Below are positions 8,758-17,715 of a stretch of 64,000 nucleotides of DNA, piece after piece. Below the pieces are notes generated by a model. That model saw only the letters and a program-made list of their open reading frames with translations. It had not been told where the DNA came from and ran no database searches. Made by a program: the position numbers and the translations under genes. This DNA is from Streptomyces sp. F001 (lineage in GTDB: Bacteria > Actinomycetota > Actinomycetes > Streptomycetales > Streptomycetaceae), in NCBI RefSeq assembly GCF_004187715.1, contig NZ_QZWF01000008.1, positions 62,001-126,000 of the forward strand, written 5' to 3'. How positions within the stretch are numbered: position 1 is the first letter of the stretch; each line of letters begins with the position of its first letter.

Positions 8758-9584
8758 TCCGCCTGCGCACGCGACCCGTTCCCCCACCGGTGCCGGTGCC
8801 CGGCGACGTCCTCGCCGGGACCGAGGGCCTGCAGGTCCGCCTCGGTGGGCGTACCGTCCTGCACGGCGTCGACGTGACCGTCCGCGCCGGCGAGGTGCTC
8901 GCCCTCGTCGGCCCCAACGGGGCGGGAAAATCGACCCTGTTGGGCACCCTGGCCGCCGATCTCCCGGCCGCGGAAGGCGTCGTGCGGATCCACGGCCGCC
9001 CGGTGTCGGACTGGTCCGCGCCCGAACTCGCTCTGCGCCGGGCCGTGTTGCCGCAGTCGGCGGCGCTGTCCTTCCCGTTCACGGTGGAGGAGGTGGTCCG
9101 GATGGGGCGCGCACCCTGGGCGGCCGTCGGCGGGGAGGGCGCCGACTCGGACGACACAGCGGTCGGCGAGGCGATGGCGCGGGCCGAGGTGACCGCGTTC
9201 GCCGCGCGGCCCTTCTCCGCGCTCAGCGGCGGCGAGCGGGCCCGTGTCGCGCTCGCCCGGGTACTCGCCCAACGCGCCCCGCTGCTGCTGCTCGACGAGC
9301 CGACCGCCGCCCTCGACCTCAAGCACCAGGAGCTGGTGCTGCGGCTGTGCCGGGAGCGAGCCCGGGCCGGCGACGCGGTGGTGGTCGTCCTGCACGATCT
9401 GGGGCTCGCGGCGGCCTACGCGCACCGTGTCGCGATCCTGCACGCCGGCCGGATCGCCGCCGACGGGCCCCCGGCGGAGGTGTTCTCCGACCGGCTCCTC
9501 ACGGACGTCTACGACCAGCCCGTCGAGGTGCTCCCGCACCCGCGCACGGGAGCGGTCCTGGTGACCCCCCGGCGGGACGTGTGA
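8754..9584 (+). CDS. heme/iron ABC transporter ATP-binding protein
   Basis: A 276-residue ATPase. Walker A is GPNGAGKS (about 51-58), the signature motif is LSGGE, Walker B is LLLLDEPT, and the switch histidine is in VVLHDLG. The closing segment (AHRVAILHAGRIAADGPPAEVF) is as in HmuV/FecE proteins. The GTG start at 8754 overlaps the permease stop (GTGA), with AAGGAGG 6 bases before it, so the pair is made in equal amounts. It would energise the FecCD permease at the inner face of the membrane. An HmuV assignment rests on context only. Confidence 0.92.
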   Translation: MIRLRTRPVPPPVPVPGDVLAGTEGLQVRLGGRTVLHGVDVTVRAGEVLALVGPNGAGKSTLLGTLAADLPAAEGVVRIHGRPVSDWSAPELALRRAVLPQSAALSFPFTVEEVVRMGRAPWAAVGGEGADSDDTAVGEAMARAEVTAFAARPFSALSGGERARVALARVLAQRAPLLLLDEPTAALDLKHQELVLRLCRERARAGDAVVVVLHDLGLAAAYAHRVAILHAGRIAADGPPAEVFSDRLLTDVYDQPVEVLPHPRTGAVLVTPRRDV

Positions 9585-9685
9585 AGGCCAGGTCACGGTG
9601 TGGCCGCTGAAGTCGGTCCCGGCGCCCACGCGTTCCCCGGCCCCGGTAGGGTTCGCCTCCGGGAAGGGGAAGGTGAAAGGACCCG

Positions 9686-10687
9686 ATGAGCAGGGATCGC
9701 GGCCCTCGCAGGCTTCGCAGGCTGGACCGGAGCGTGCTCATGGCAGCTTCGATGACCGCTTTGTCGGTGACGGCGAGCGGGTGCGTGGTGGTGCACGGCG
9801 AGCGTGAGGTGCTCCCCGCGACGACCGAGGACGAGGCGGCCAAGGCGCTGGCCGAGTTCACGGCCGCGTACAACAGGGCCGACAAGGCCTACGACAGCTC
9901 CCTCGACGCCGACCATGTCACCGGCCCCCTGGGCGCGATCGACGAGGCGCGCCTGAAGGCGGGCCGCGCCAACAACCCGGACGGCAATCCCGCGCACTCC
10001 CCGCTGAAGTTCAGCGACGTCGAGTACACCATCCCGAAGAAGGCCGGCTGGCCGCGCTGGTTCCTCGCCGACGCCGCGGCCAACAAGGGCTCCGCCGCGC
10101 GCTGGCTGATGGTGTTCACCCGCAACGGGCTCACCGAGCAGTGGCAGGTGTCGTATCTCACGCTGGTGGCGCCCGGCAAGGTACCGGAGTTCAAGAAGGA
10201 CAAGGACGGCTGGGCCGAGGCGATCCCCGCGAACTCCCCCGAACTCGCCGTGGCACCGGGCGACTTGAGCCAGAACTACACGACGTACCTCCAGGACGGC
10301 GGGGACGCCTTCGCGCCCGGCACGCACACCACCACGTGGCGCGAACTGCGTGACAAGAACAAGAGCAAGCCGGGCCTGGCCACCCAGTACATCGACGAGC
10401 CGCTGACGAACGGCGACTACGCCCCCGTGGCGCTGCGCACCGCCGACGGCGGGGCGCTGGTGTTCTTCAGCACCCGCCACTTCGAGAAGCAGACGGCCGC
10501 GGCCGGCACGTCGGTACCGACGCCGAACAAGGACGTCGAGGCCCTGACGACCGGCGAGATCAAGCAGTCACTGACGCTGGAGGTCGTCTCCAACGAGGTT
10601 GCCCTGGCCCCGGAGAAGGGCTCCGGGAACCAGCAGGTGACAGTGCTGGGCCGGATCCAGGGGCTGACGGCGGCGAAGGGCGAGTAG
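9686..10687 (+). CDS. putative secreted/lipoprotein, hypothetical
   Basis: A 333-residue exported protein. A basic N-terminus (RDRGPRRLRRLDR) precedes a hydrophobic stretch ending TASGC at about residue 33; the cysteine after SG suggests a lipoprotein signal, though the -3 residue is Ala instead of the usual Leu. The mature part is hydrophilic, with repeated aromatic-rich segments (WPRWFLADAAANKG, WLMVFTRNGLTEQW). AAAGGA lies 7 bases before the ATG. It follows the ABC genes by 100 bases but has no binding-protein fold that I recognise, so I do not call it the missing transporter component. Function unknown. Confidence 0.75.
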   Translation: MSRDRGPRRLRRLDRSVLMAASMTALSVTASGCVVVHGEREVLPATTEDEAAKALAEFTAAYNRADKAYDSSLDADHVTGPLGAIDEARLKAGRANNPDGNPAHSPLKFSDVEYTIPKKAGWPRWFLADAAANKGSAARWLMVFTRNGLTEQWQVSYLTLVAPGKVPEFKKDKDGWAEAIPANSPELAVAPGDLSQNYTTYLQDGGDAFAPGTHTTTWRELRDKNKSKPGLATQYIDEPLTNGDYAPVALRTADGGALVFFSTRHFEKQTAAAGTSVPTPNKDVEALTTGEIKQSLTLEVVSNEVALAPEKGSGNQQVTVLGRIQGLTAAKGE

Positions 10688-10700
10688 GGCGCTCGGCCGC

Positions 10701-11438
10701 TCAGTGGCGCAGGGGCCAGGCCGCGCTCGCGTGGTCCGGCTCCGTGCCCGCGTACCGGGCGCAGGCGTCGGTGAGGACTTCCAGCAGGCTCAGCGGATCG
10801 GGCAGCTCATGCTCGGGGCCGCGTACCCAGTGCACGCTCTGGTCGTCGCCGGGGAGGCGGGCCGGGGGGACGAGGACGTAGGAGCCGCGGCAGTGCCAGC
10901 GCAGGCCCGGATGCTCGTCCATCGTCTCGGGGTGACAGTCCAGCTCGCACGGCCACCACTCGTCCTCGTCCTCGGGGGTGCCGCGGGTGAGGGTGAAGAA
11001 CAGCATGCGGCCGTCGTCGCTCGCGGCGACCGGGCCGACCTCCACGCCGGCGGCGAGGAGACGCTGCAACGCCTCGCGACCGGCCTCCAGGGGCACGTCG
11101 AGGACGTCGTGCACCATGCCGGTCGCGGTGATGAAGTTGGCCTGCGGCTGATGGCGGGCCCAGCGCTCGATCTGCGCGCGGTCGGTCGTGGACTGCGTCT
11201 GCCAGGCGAACGACACCGGGTGCCGGGCGGGCGTCGGACAGCCGACGCGGTCACAGGAACAGCGATAACCGGGGGCCGGGTACGCGGCGGGCGCCAGCGG
11301 CAGCCCCGCGGCGGCGACGGCGAGCAGCAGGTCCTCACGGCCGCCGTCGTCGGCAGCGGCCTCCTTCGGGCGGCGTCCCCGCAGCCACTGGGAGAGTTTG
11401 CCCTGCCGGCCGGTGCGACCGCCGAACTCCGCGCTCAT
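10701..11438 (-). CDS. bifunctional DNA primase/polymerase N-terminal domain protein
   Basis: A 245-residue stand-alone prim-pol-like protein. The segment GYRCSCDRVGCPTPARHPVSFAWQ and the later FITATGMVHDVLDVP and SYVLVPPARLPG match the N-terminal archaeo-eukaryotic-primase-like domain found in plasmid and phage replication proteins. The family's catalytic Asp-x-Asp is here DVLDVP, so the usual carboxylate pattern is only partly kept. No helicase domain follows. Such single-domain copies are common and chromosomal in streptomycetes; the role is unknown. It converges with the lipoprotein gene (13-base gap). Confidence 0.85.
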   Translation of the reverse strand: MSAEFGGRTGRQGKLSQWLRGRRPKEAAADDGGREDLLLAVAAAGLPLAPAAYPAPGYRCSCDRVGCPTPARHPVSFAWQTQSTTDRAQIERWARHQPQANFITATGMVHDVLDVPLEAGREALQRLLAAGVEVGPVAASDDGRMLFFTLTRGTPEDEDEWWPCELDCHPETMDEHPGLRWHCRGSYVLVPPARLPGDDQSVHWVRGPEHELPDPLSLLEVLTDACARYAGTEPDHASAAWPLRH

Positions 11439-11627
11439 CTATCCCCTCGCCTCGCTGTCGAACCTCGCCGTTGAACCTCGCTGCCGAAACGGACAGCTTG
11501 CTCCATGGTCCCACCATCCTGCTCCTTGGGGGGCGGCAGTCCCCAACCGGGGTGGGTGGGGCGAGACGTACTCCACACAGGGATCAGGGGTCATCGGGCA
11601 CTTTGCCGCCATTTATCAGGGTGCAGG

Positions 11628-12245
11628 TCATCGGGGCGCGATTCCGTACAGGGCGTAGTCGACGAGGGTGTCGGTGTACTCGTACGAGATGGATCCGGTG
11701 TGCTGCAGCCAGCGCTGGGCGAGCGGGGAGACGAAGAGTTCCAGGGCTATACGGGGGTCCACCTCGGGGCGTACGTCGCCGGCCTTCTGTGCGGAGCGCA
11801 GGCGCTGGACGTACAGCTGGAGCGAGGGTTCGAGGAGCTTGGCCACGAACTCCCGGCCGAGCTCCTCGTTGACCAGCCCCTCGGCGGCCAGGGCGCGGGA
11901 CGGGACCTCGAACCGGGGGTCGAGCAGCTCGTCGACCGTGGCGCGCAGGACGGCCTTGAGGTCGGCGGCGAGGTCGCCGGTGTCCGGGATGGTGGCGTAC
12001 GGCTCCTGTCCGGCGTCCTGTGCCGTCTGCTCGGCCAGGGCGAGGAAGGCCTCCAGCAGGACGTCGGCCTTCGACGACCACCAGCGGTAGATGGTCTGCT
12101 TGCCGACGCCGGCGCGGGCGGCGATGCCCTCGACGGTGGTCTTGGCGTAACCGACCTCGCCGACGAGTTCGAGGGCGGCGGCGTAGATCGCGCGACGGGA
12201 CTTCTCGCTGCGGCGGGTGGCGTCGGGGGCGGACTTCTTGGCCAT
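11628..12245 (-). CDS. TetR/AcrR family transcriptional regulator
   Basis: A 205-residue repressor. The N-terminal helix-turn-helix spans about residues 13-60 (AIYAAALELVGEVGYAKTTV, then GVGKQTIYRWWSSKADVL). The C-terminal domain (TetR_C type, about 80-190) resembles the group with the ALAAEGLVNEEL segment. It probably controls its own gene or the AhpD-like gene upstream on the same strand (78-base gap). No clear dyad is visible in the short intergenic region. Ligand unknown. Confidence 0.9.
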   Translation of the reverse strand: MAKKSAPDATRRSEKSRRAIYAAALELVGEVGYAKTTVEGIAARAGVGKQTIYRWWSSKADVLLEAFLALAEQTAQDAGQEPYATIPDTGDLAADLKAVLRATVDELLDPRFEVPSRALAAEGLVNEELGREFVAKLLEPSLQLYVQRLRSAQKAGDVRPEVDPRIALELFVSPLAQRWLQHTGSISYEYTDTLVDYALYGIAPR

Positions 12246-12323
12246 GGGGCGAATTTACCAGGCCGACAAGACGTTGCGTCTCGTCACGCCCCCTGAACCG
12301 AGCCGCCCCCGACGCACTCCCGG

Positions 12324-12797
12324 CTATCCGAACTGGCCGGGCTGGTAGTCGCCGGCGGGCTGCCGGGTGATGACGTTCAGCCGGTTGAAGGTGTTGATGA
12401 GGGCGATCTGGGACACCAGGGCGGCGAGCTGCTCCTCGTCGTAGTGCTTGGCGGCGTTCGCCCAGGCCTCGTCCGTGACACCGCCGGCCGCGTCCGCGAT
12501 GCGGGTGCCCTGTTCCGTCAGCTCCAGCGCGGCACGCTCGGCCTCGGTGAACACCGTGGCCTCACGCCAGGCCGCGACCAGGTTGAGGCGTACGGAGGTC
12601 TCACCGGCGGCGAGGGCGTCCTTGGTGTGCATGTCGGTGCAGAAACCGCAGCCGTTGATCTGGCTCGCGCGGAGGTTCACCAGTTCCTGCGTCGCTGCGG
12701 GCAGCGGCGAGTCCGCGAGCACCTTGCCCGCAGCGACGATGTGCTTCAGGAACTTGCCTGCGGTCGGGCTGCCGAAGACGTTCAAACGGGCTTCCAT
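12324..12797 (-). CDS. carboxymuconolactone decarboxylase/AhpD family protein
   Basis: A 157-residue helical protein with the peroxidase-type motif NGCGFCTDMH near residues 48-57. The CxxC cysteines and the following His are the redox centre of AhpD-like alkylhydroperoxidases. The rest (WREATVFTEAERAALELTE, LVSQIALINTFNRL) matches the same family. It likely reduces organic peroxides or acts as an antioxidant partner in the cytoplasm. GAGGAG lies 7 bases before the ATG. It lies upstream of the TetR gene on the same strand. Confidence 0.92.
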   Translation of the reverse strand: MEARLNVFGSPTAGKFLKHIVAAGKVLADSPLPAATQELVNLRASQINGCGFCTDMHTKDALAAGETSVRLNLVAAWREATVFTEAERAALELTEQGTRIADAAGGVTDEAWANAAKHYDEEQLAALVSQIALINTFNRLNVITRQPAGDYQPGQFG

Positions 12798-12912
12798 GGT
12801 GGGCTCCTCTGCCGTGGTCGGTGGCTACACCCCCCTGACGGAACGGCTCGGCGGGATGTGACACGGCCGGAGGTGACGGGCGTCACAGATCACAGAGGGA
12901 GCGGCGACCCGC

Positions 12913-13905
12913 CTACGACAACTCCACGGGCGGCCACGCGTCGCCCCAGTCGGCGTCGCGGGCCGCCTTGTACCGGTCGCCGTGGCGTTTGGTGACGGTC
13001 GTCCTGCGGAGCTGTTCGTCGGTCTCGCACAGGTCGAGGAGGACCTGGCCCTTGCGGATCTGGGGTTTGCGGACGACCCGGGAGGGGGCCGGCGTGGGCG
13101 GGAAACGGGTGGCGGCGACGTAGCTGAACTTCTCGTCCTCGTAGGCGAGGGAGCCGCCCTTGACCTGCCGGTGCAACGAGGAACGGCTGACCCGCGCCGA
13201 GAAGTGGCACCAGTCGGCGCCGGGGACGATGGGGCAGGCGGCGCTGTGCGGGCAGGGGGCGGCGATATGGAAGCCGGCGGCGATCAGACGGTCGCGGGCG
13301 TCGATGATGCGGGCGTAGCCGTCGGGGGTGCCGGGCTCGACGAGGACGACGGCCTGGGCGGCGGCCGCGGCGGCGTCGACGAGGGCGGCGCGGTCGGGGG
13401 CGGTGAGCTCGTTGAGGACGTAGGAGACGGTGACGAGATCGGTGCTCTCGAGGGTGAGCGCCGCTCCGATACGAGAGCGCTGCCAGCGGGCGTCCCGCAG
13501 CGCCGGGTTGGCGGCGGCGACCTCGCGCCCGAGCGCGAGCGCGGGCTCGGCCCAGTCCAGCACGGTCACCGGCCGGACCCCGCCCCAGGTGGCGGTGACG
13601 GCCCAGCTCGCGGCGCCGGTACCGCCCCCGACGTCCACATGCCCGCCGGGCACCCACCCGGGCACGGCCGCCGCGAACGCCCCCAGCGCCGAGCGCACCG
13701 CCTCGAACGTGGCCGGCATCCGGTACGCGGCGTACGCGGCCACGTCAGCACGGTCCCGAAGGATCGGGGCGTCGGTCGGGGTGGCGCCCCGGTAATGACC
13801 GATCAGCCGCTCCACGGCCTGCGCGGCCTGCCGGGGCGGAAGTCCGTCGAGCAGCCCGGCGAGGGCGGCGCGGAGGGTTTCGGCCGGGGACTGGGGGGCG
13901 TTCAC
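12913..13905 (-). CDS. small ribosomal subunit Rsm22 family methyltransferase-like protein
   Basis: A 330-residue Rsm22 family protein. The SAM-binding glycine loop is GHVDVGGGTGAASWAV (about 107-122), followed by TVLDWAEPAL and the YVLNELT segment. The C-terminal half has cysteines in CPHSAACP and ADWCHFSARVSR, which in this family are thought to bind an iron-sulfur cluster or metal. Known relatives act in mitochondrial small-subunit assembly; the bacterial target is unproven. The start is GTG at 13905. Just upstream lies an array of 19-bp repeats. Confidence 0.88.
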   Translation of the reverse strand: MNAPQSPAETLRAALAGLLDGLPPRQAAQAVERLIGHYRGATPTDAPILRDRADVAAYAAYRMPATFEAVRSALGAFAAAVPGWVPGGHVDVGGGTGAASWAVTATWGGVRPVTVLDWAEPALALGREVAAANPALRDARWQRSRIGAALTLESTDLVTVSYVLNELTAPDRAALVDAAAAAAQAVVLVEPGTPDGYARIIDARDRLIAAGFHIAAPCPHSAACPIVPGADWCHFSARVSRSSLHRQVKGGSLAYEDEKFSYVAATRFPPTPAPSRVVRKPQIRKGQVLLDLCETDEQLRRTTVTKRHGDRYKAARDADWGDAWPPVELS

Positions 13906-13989
13906 CTGGCGATTCTATGGGGCGGCGAGGTGGAGCGGCGCACCGCTTTGCGAGCACCGCTCACATTCGAGCGTGCCGCACGTCGCTGA

Positions 13990-14140
13990 GGGCAGCGCTC
14001 ACCGTCGAGAGCACCGCTCACCACCGAGGCACCGCTCGCCGTCGAGAGCACCGCTCGCCGTCGAGAGCACCGCTCACCACCGAGGGCACCACCCATCACC
14101 AAGAGCACCGCTCACCACCAAGAGCACCGCTCACAATGGC
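13990..14140. repeat. array of 19-bp tandem repeats
   Basis: About eight contiguous degenerate copies of a 19-bp unit built on GAGCACCGCTC, itself a GAGC-ACC-GCTC mini-palindrome, start at about 13990, 14009, 14028, 14046, 14065, 14084, 14103 and 14122. A separate copy lies at 13952. The array fills the space between the end of the serine hydrolase and the start of the Rsm22 gene. The period is not a multiple of three, so it is not a coding repeat. Confidence 0.85.
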
Positions 14141-14144
14141 CCGC

Positions 14145-15273
14145 TCACACCCCCCGCACCGCCCGAGCCACCCGCGTCCCCGCCGCTGCCCGCGGTCGGC
14201 TGTCCGGGGCGCGGCGGCAGGGGTGGACCGTGTTCGCGAGCAGGATCAGGAACGTGTCCGTCGCCCGGTCCAGCACCAGCGATGTCCCCGTGAAACCGGT
14301 GTGCCCGGCCGCTCCCCGCCCCGCCAGCTCCCCCATGAACCACGGCTGGTCCAGCACGAACCCCAGCCCGGGCGGCGTCAGCAGCAGCTCCACGAAATCC
14401 GGGCCCAGGATGCGCGCCGGCCCGTACGAACCCCCGCCAGCAGCGCCCGGCAGAACACGCCAGGTCCCGCCCCGTGGCGAACAGTCCCGCGTGACCGGCC
14501 ACCCCGCCCAGCGCCCACGCGTTCTCGTCGTGGACGACCCCCCGCAGCATCCCCCGGTCGGCCTTCGCCCACGGCCGGCGCTGGTCCTCCGTCGCCGCCG
14601 CGCCCGGGCACGGGCCGAAGCCTGTCGACGACATCCCCAGCGGGCGGGTGATCCCGTCGCGTACGAGGACGTCCAGGGGGTGGCCGGTGATGCGTTCCAG
14701 GGCGTACTGGAGCAGCAGCATGTTCAGGTCGGAGTAGCGGTACACGCCGGGCTTCCCCGTCGGCGGCTCCGCGTGCAGCAGCGCCTGCCGTCCGGTGTCG
14801 TCCGGGCAGTCGTACAGCGGGAGTTCGGGCCGCAGCCCGGAGGTGTGGGTGAGCAGCTGCCGTACGGTGACGCCGTGCCGGGCGGCGGCGCGGAAGTCCG
14901 GCAGGTAGTCGCCCACGCGCGCGTCGATGCCGAGCGTGCCGCGTTCGATCTGCTGGACCGCGGCGACCGCGGTGAACAGCTTGGTGAGCGAGGCGAGGTC
15001 GAAGGGCGTGTCCACGGTCATCGGCACCCGGTCGGCGGCCGGCAGTTCGACCCCCGCGTCCGTCTCCGGGTCGTACGCCGCGTACCGCACGGCGTGACCC
15101 GCCGCCTCCTCCACCGCGAGCACCGGCCCGCGCCCGGCGACGACGACGGCACCCGCGGCCCACGGGCGCTCACCGGTCGTCAGGCCCTGGACGTCGCGGA
15201 CGAGGAGACGGAGTTCGCCGGGGTCGAGTCCGGCCCGTTCCGGTGTGCCGCTCCGCAGCCTCGGCGCACTCAG
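14145..15273 (-). pseudogene. serine hydrolase (beta-lactamase/esterase class C family), frameshifted
   Basis: Reads as a penicillin-binding-protein-like hydrolase. It has the SxxK motif in FDLASLTKLFTAV, the YxN-type RYSDLNMLLLQYALE and the HTSGL segment, and ends in a C-terminal HTGFTG. Two single-base deletions break it. After FATGRDLA the frame should pass to VFCRALLAG (near 14456), and after a GGGGG run to a third frame giving ILGPDFVELLLTPPG (near 14431). Restoring both gives 376 residues. The first codon may be CTG at 15273, overlapping the MFS stop as CTGA. Either a recent pseudogene or sequencing errors. Confidence 0.8.
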
Positions 15274-16565
15274 CTCCCCGCTCCCTCCACGCCCGTACCC
15301 GCGTTCCAAGGTCGGCACAATCCCACGAAGCAGGCCACCGCCACCAGGGCTGCGGCCAGTTGGACGACGGCCATGGGGACGGCGGTGTGCTCGCCCCCGA
15401 TCCCGGCGAGCGGGGAGGCGATGGCGCCGATGAGGAAGGAGGACGTACCGAGCAGGGCGGACGCCGAGCCGGCGGAGTGCCTGGTGCGCAGGAGGGCGAG
15501 TGTCTGCGCGTTGGGCAGGGTGAAACCCATCGCGGTCATCAGGACGAACAGCGCGCCGGAGACCGGGACGAGCCCCATCTCGCCGAAGACGCCCAGCGAC
15601 ATCAGCAGCAGCGAGGTCGCGGCCAGGACGACGACCGTCAGCCCGAGGGCGAGGACCCGGTCGAGGCGGACCCGGCCGACCAGCACCTTGCCGTTGATCT
15701 GCCCGGCGGCGACGAGGCCGATGGAGTTCAGGCCGAACAGCAGGCTGAAGGTCTGCGGGGAGGCGCCGTGGATCTCCTGGATCACGAACGGCGACGCGGA
15801 GACGTAGGCGAACAGCGCGGCGAAGGCGAAGCCGCCGGCGAGCATGTAGCCGGTGAAGGGCAGGTCGGCGAGGAGCCGGCGCATCGAGTGCAGGGCCTCG
15901 CCGATGCCGCCGCGGTGGCGTTCGGCGGGCGGGAGGGTCTCCGGGAGCCGGAACCAGACGACCCCGGCGAGCAGCACCCCGACGGCCGTGAGGACCACGA
16001 ACACGCCCCGCCAGTCCGTCACCCGCAGGATCTGCCCGCCGATGAGCGGCGCGACGATCGGGGCGACCCCGGAGATCAGCATGAGGGTGGAGAAGAAGCG
16101 GGCCATGGCCACGCCGTCGTACAGGTCGCGCACGACCGCCCGCGCGATCACGATCCCGGCCGCACCGGCGAGGCCCTGCACCAGCCGGAAGGCGACCAGG
16201 GACTCGACGGTGGGTGCCATCGCGCACAGGACGGTGGCGACGATGTACACGGCGAGTCCGGTCAGCAGCGGCCGCCGGCGGCCCCACCGGTCGCTCATCG
16301 GGCCGACGACCAGCTGTCCGAGCGCCATGCCGGCCAGGCAGGCGGTGAGCGTGAGCTGCACGGTCGCGGCGGGTGCGTGCAGGGACTCGGTGACCTCCGG
16401 CATGGCGGGGAGGTACATGTCCATGGACAGCGGCGGGACGGCGGTGAGCCCGCCGAGGATGAGCGTGACGAGCAGTCCGGTGCGGCGCAGTGCACGAACG
16501 GGCGGCCGCATCGTCGGTGCGGCCGCCTGAGAAAGATCCGGTATCGGTGCCCCGCCTTCGACCAT
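15270..16565 (-). CDS. Bcr/CflA family multidrug efflux MFS transporter
   Basis: A 431-residue DHA1 exporter with about 12 membrane segments. The first helix is followed by PPLSMDMYLPAMPEV, the family signature, and motif A is GPMSDRWGRRRPLL. Motif C lies around GVAPIVAPLIGG. It would export drugs by proton antiport. The serine hydrolase starts at its stop codon, so the two were probably cotranscribed. It is divergent from the Gfo/Idh gene with 115 bases between starts. Confidence 0.92.
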   Translation of the reverse strand: MVEGGAPIPDLSQAAAPTMRPPVRALRRTGLLVTLILGGLTAVPPLSMDMYLPAMPEVTESLHAPAATVQLTLTACLAGMALGQLVVGPMSDRWGRRRPLLTGLAVYIVATVLCAMAPTVESLVAFRLVQGLAGAAGIVIARAVVRDLYDGVAMARFFSTLMLISGVAPIVAPLIGGQILRVTDWRGVFVVLTAVGVLLAGVVWFRLPETLPPAERHRGGIGEALHSMRRLLADLPFTGYMLAGGFAFAALFAYVSASPFVIQEIHGASPQTFSLLFGLNSIGLVAAGQINGKVLVGRVRLDRVLALGLTVVVLAATSLLLMSLGVFGEMGLVPVSGALFVLMTAMGFTLPNAQTLALLRTRHSAGSASALLGTSSFLIGAIASPLAGIGGEHTAVPMAVVQLAAALVAVACFVGLCRPWNAGTGVEGAGS

Positions 16566-16632
16566 GTGCCCCTCCCTCTTGCATGCAGCAGTCCGCCCCT
16601 ATGCTCTCAGTTCGAACACAGTGCCTGGTGAC

Positions 16633-16667
16633 ATCGAACGAGAACGAACAAGATCGAACGAGAACGA
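16633..16667 (+). promoter_or_regulatory. 15-bp direct repeat, candidate operator
   Basis: ATCGAACGAGAACGA occurs at 16633-16647 and again at 16653-16667. The 20-base period is close to two DNA turns, so bound proteins would lie on the same face. The repeat ends 13 bases before the Gfo/Idh start and lies between two divergent genes. The cognate regulator is unknown. Confidence 0.5.
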
Positions 16668-16680
16668 GGGCGGGGCGGGC

Positions 16681-17715
16681 ATGACGGCGGACAGCGTGCG
16701 GTGGGGGATCCTGGCGACGGGCGGGATCGCGGCGGCGTTCACGGCGGATCTGGTGGATCTGCCGGACGCGGAGGTGGTGGCGGTGGCCTCGCGGACTTCA
16801 GGCTCGGCGAAGGCGTTCGCGGAACGGTTCGGGATCCCCCGGGCGTACGGCGACTGGGAGTTGCTGGCGCGGGACGAGGGCGTCGATGTCGTGTACGTCG
16901 CCACTCCGCACGCGGCGCACCGGGAGGCCGCGGGTCTGTGTCTGGCGGCGGGGCGGAACGTGCTGTGCGAGAAGGCGTTCACGCTGAACGTGCGCGAGGC
17001 GGAGGAACTGGTCGCGCTGGCGCGGGAGCACGGGAGCTTCCTGATGGAAGCGATGTGGATGTACTGCAATCCGCTGGTGCGGCGACTGAAGGCGCTGGTG
17101 GACGACGGGGCGATCGGCGAAGTGCGCAGTGTTCAGGCGGACTTCGGACTGGCGGGCCCCTTCCCGCCGGCGCATCGACTGCGGGATCCGCAGCAGGGCG
17201 GGGGCGCGCTGCTGGACCTCGGCGTCTACCCGGTCTCCTTCGCGCATCTACTGCTGGGCGAGCCGTCGGACATCACGGCGAGAGCGGTGCTCTCCGATGA
17301 GGGCGTCGATCTCCAGACGGGAGCACTGCTCTCCTGGGAGAGCGGCGCTCTCGCTTCGGTGCACTGCTCCATCGTCGGCGGTACGCCCGTCGCCGCCTCG
17401 GTCACCGGCTCGCACGGCCGTATCGACATCCCGAACGGCTTCTTCAACCCCGACCGTTTCGTCCTGCACCGCGACGGCCGCGACCCCGAGGAGTTCGGCC
17501 ACGACCCGGCCGCCGACCCCCACAACAGCCTCAAGCACGAGGCCCGCGAGGTGATGCGGGCCCTGCGCGCCGGCGAGACCGAGTCCCCCCTCGTCCCGCT
17601 CGACGGCACGCTCGCCGTGATGCGGACGCTCGACGCGATCCGTGACCGCATCGGCGTCCGCTACCCCGGCGAGCATCCCGACCAGGCGGACGAGCCGCAG
17701 CTCACACCTGCCTGA
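16681..17715 (+). CDS. Gfo/Idh/MocA family oxidoreductase
   Basis: A 344-residue NAD(P)-dependent sugar/dihydrodiol dehydrogenase-like enzyme. The nucleotide-binding loop is WGILATGGIA (residues 8-17). The conserved ATPHAAHREAA and CEKAF segments follow; the Lys of EKAF is the catalytic/cofactor residue. The C-terminal domain has GGGALLDLGVYPVSFAHLLLG. It resembles dimeric dihydrodiol dehydrogenases. The start is ATG at 16681, where the coding pattern begins; an upstream in-frame start would run through the repeat region. It overlaps the convergent phoD by 14 bases. Confidence 0.9.
   Translation: MTADSVRWGILATGGIAAAFTADLVDLPDAEVVAVASRTSGSAKAFAERFGIPRAYGDWELLARDEGVDVVYVATPHAAHREAAGLCLAAGRNVLCEKAFTLNVREAEELVALAREHGSFLMEAMWMYCNPLVRRLKALVDDGAIGEVRSVQADFGLAGPFPPAHRLRDPQQGGGALLDLGVYPVSFAHLLLGEPSDITARAVLSDEGVDLQTGALLSWESGALASVHCSIVGGTPVAASVTGSHGRIDIPNGFFNPDRFVLHRDGRDPEEFGHDPAADPHNSLKHEAREVMRALRAGETESPLVPLDGTLAVMRTLDAIRDRIGVRYPGEHPDQADEPQLTPA

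Noticed and set aside
7905..9584. A 559-residue permease-ATPase fusion
   Set aside because: The first half is an out-of-frame shadow of the permease gene; the ATPase starts at GTG 8754.
13952..14140. CRISPR array
   Set aside because: The units follow each other directly every 19 bases without spacers, and no cas genes are nearby.
13917..14651. Open frame across the 19-bp repeats as a His/Arg-rich protein
   Set aside because: The repeat period is not a multiple of three, composition is a by-product of the repeat, and it is antisense to the serine hydrolase.
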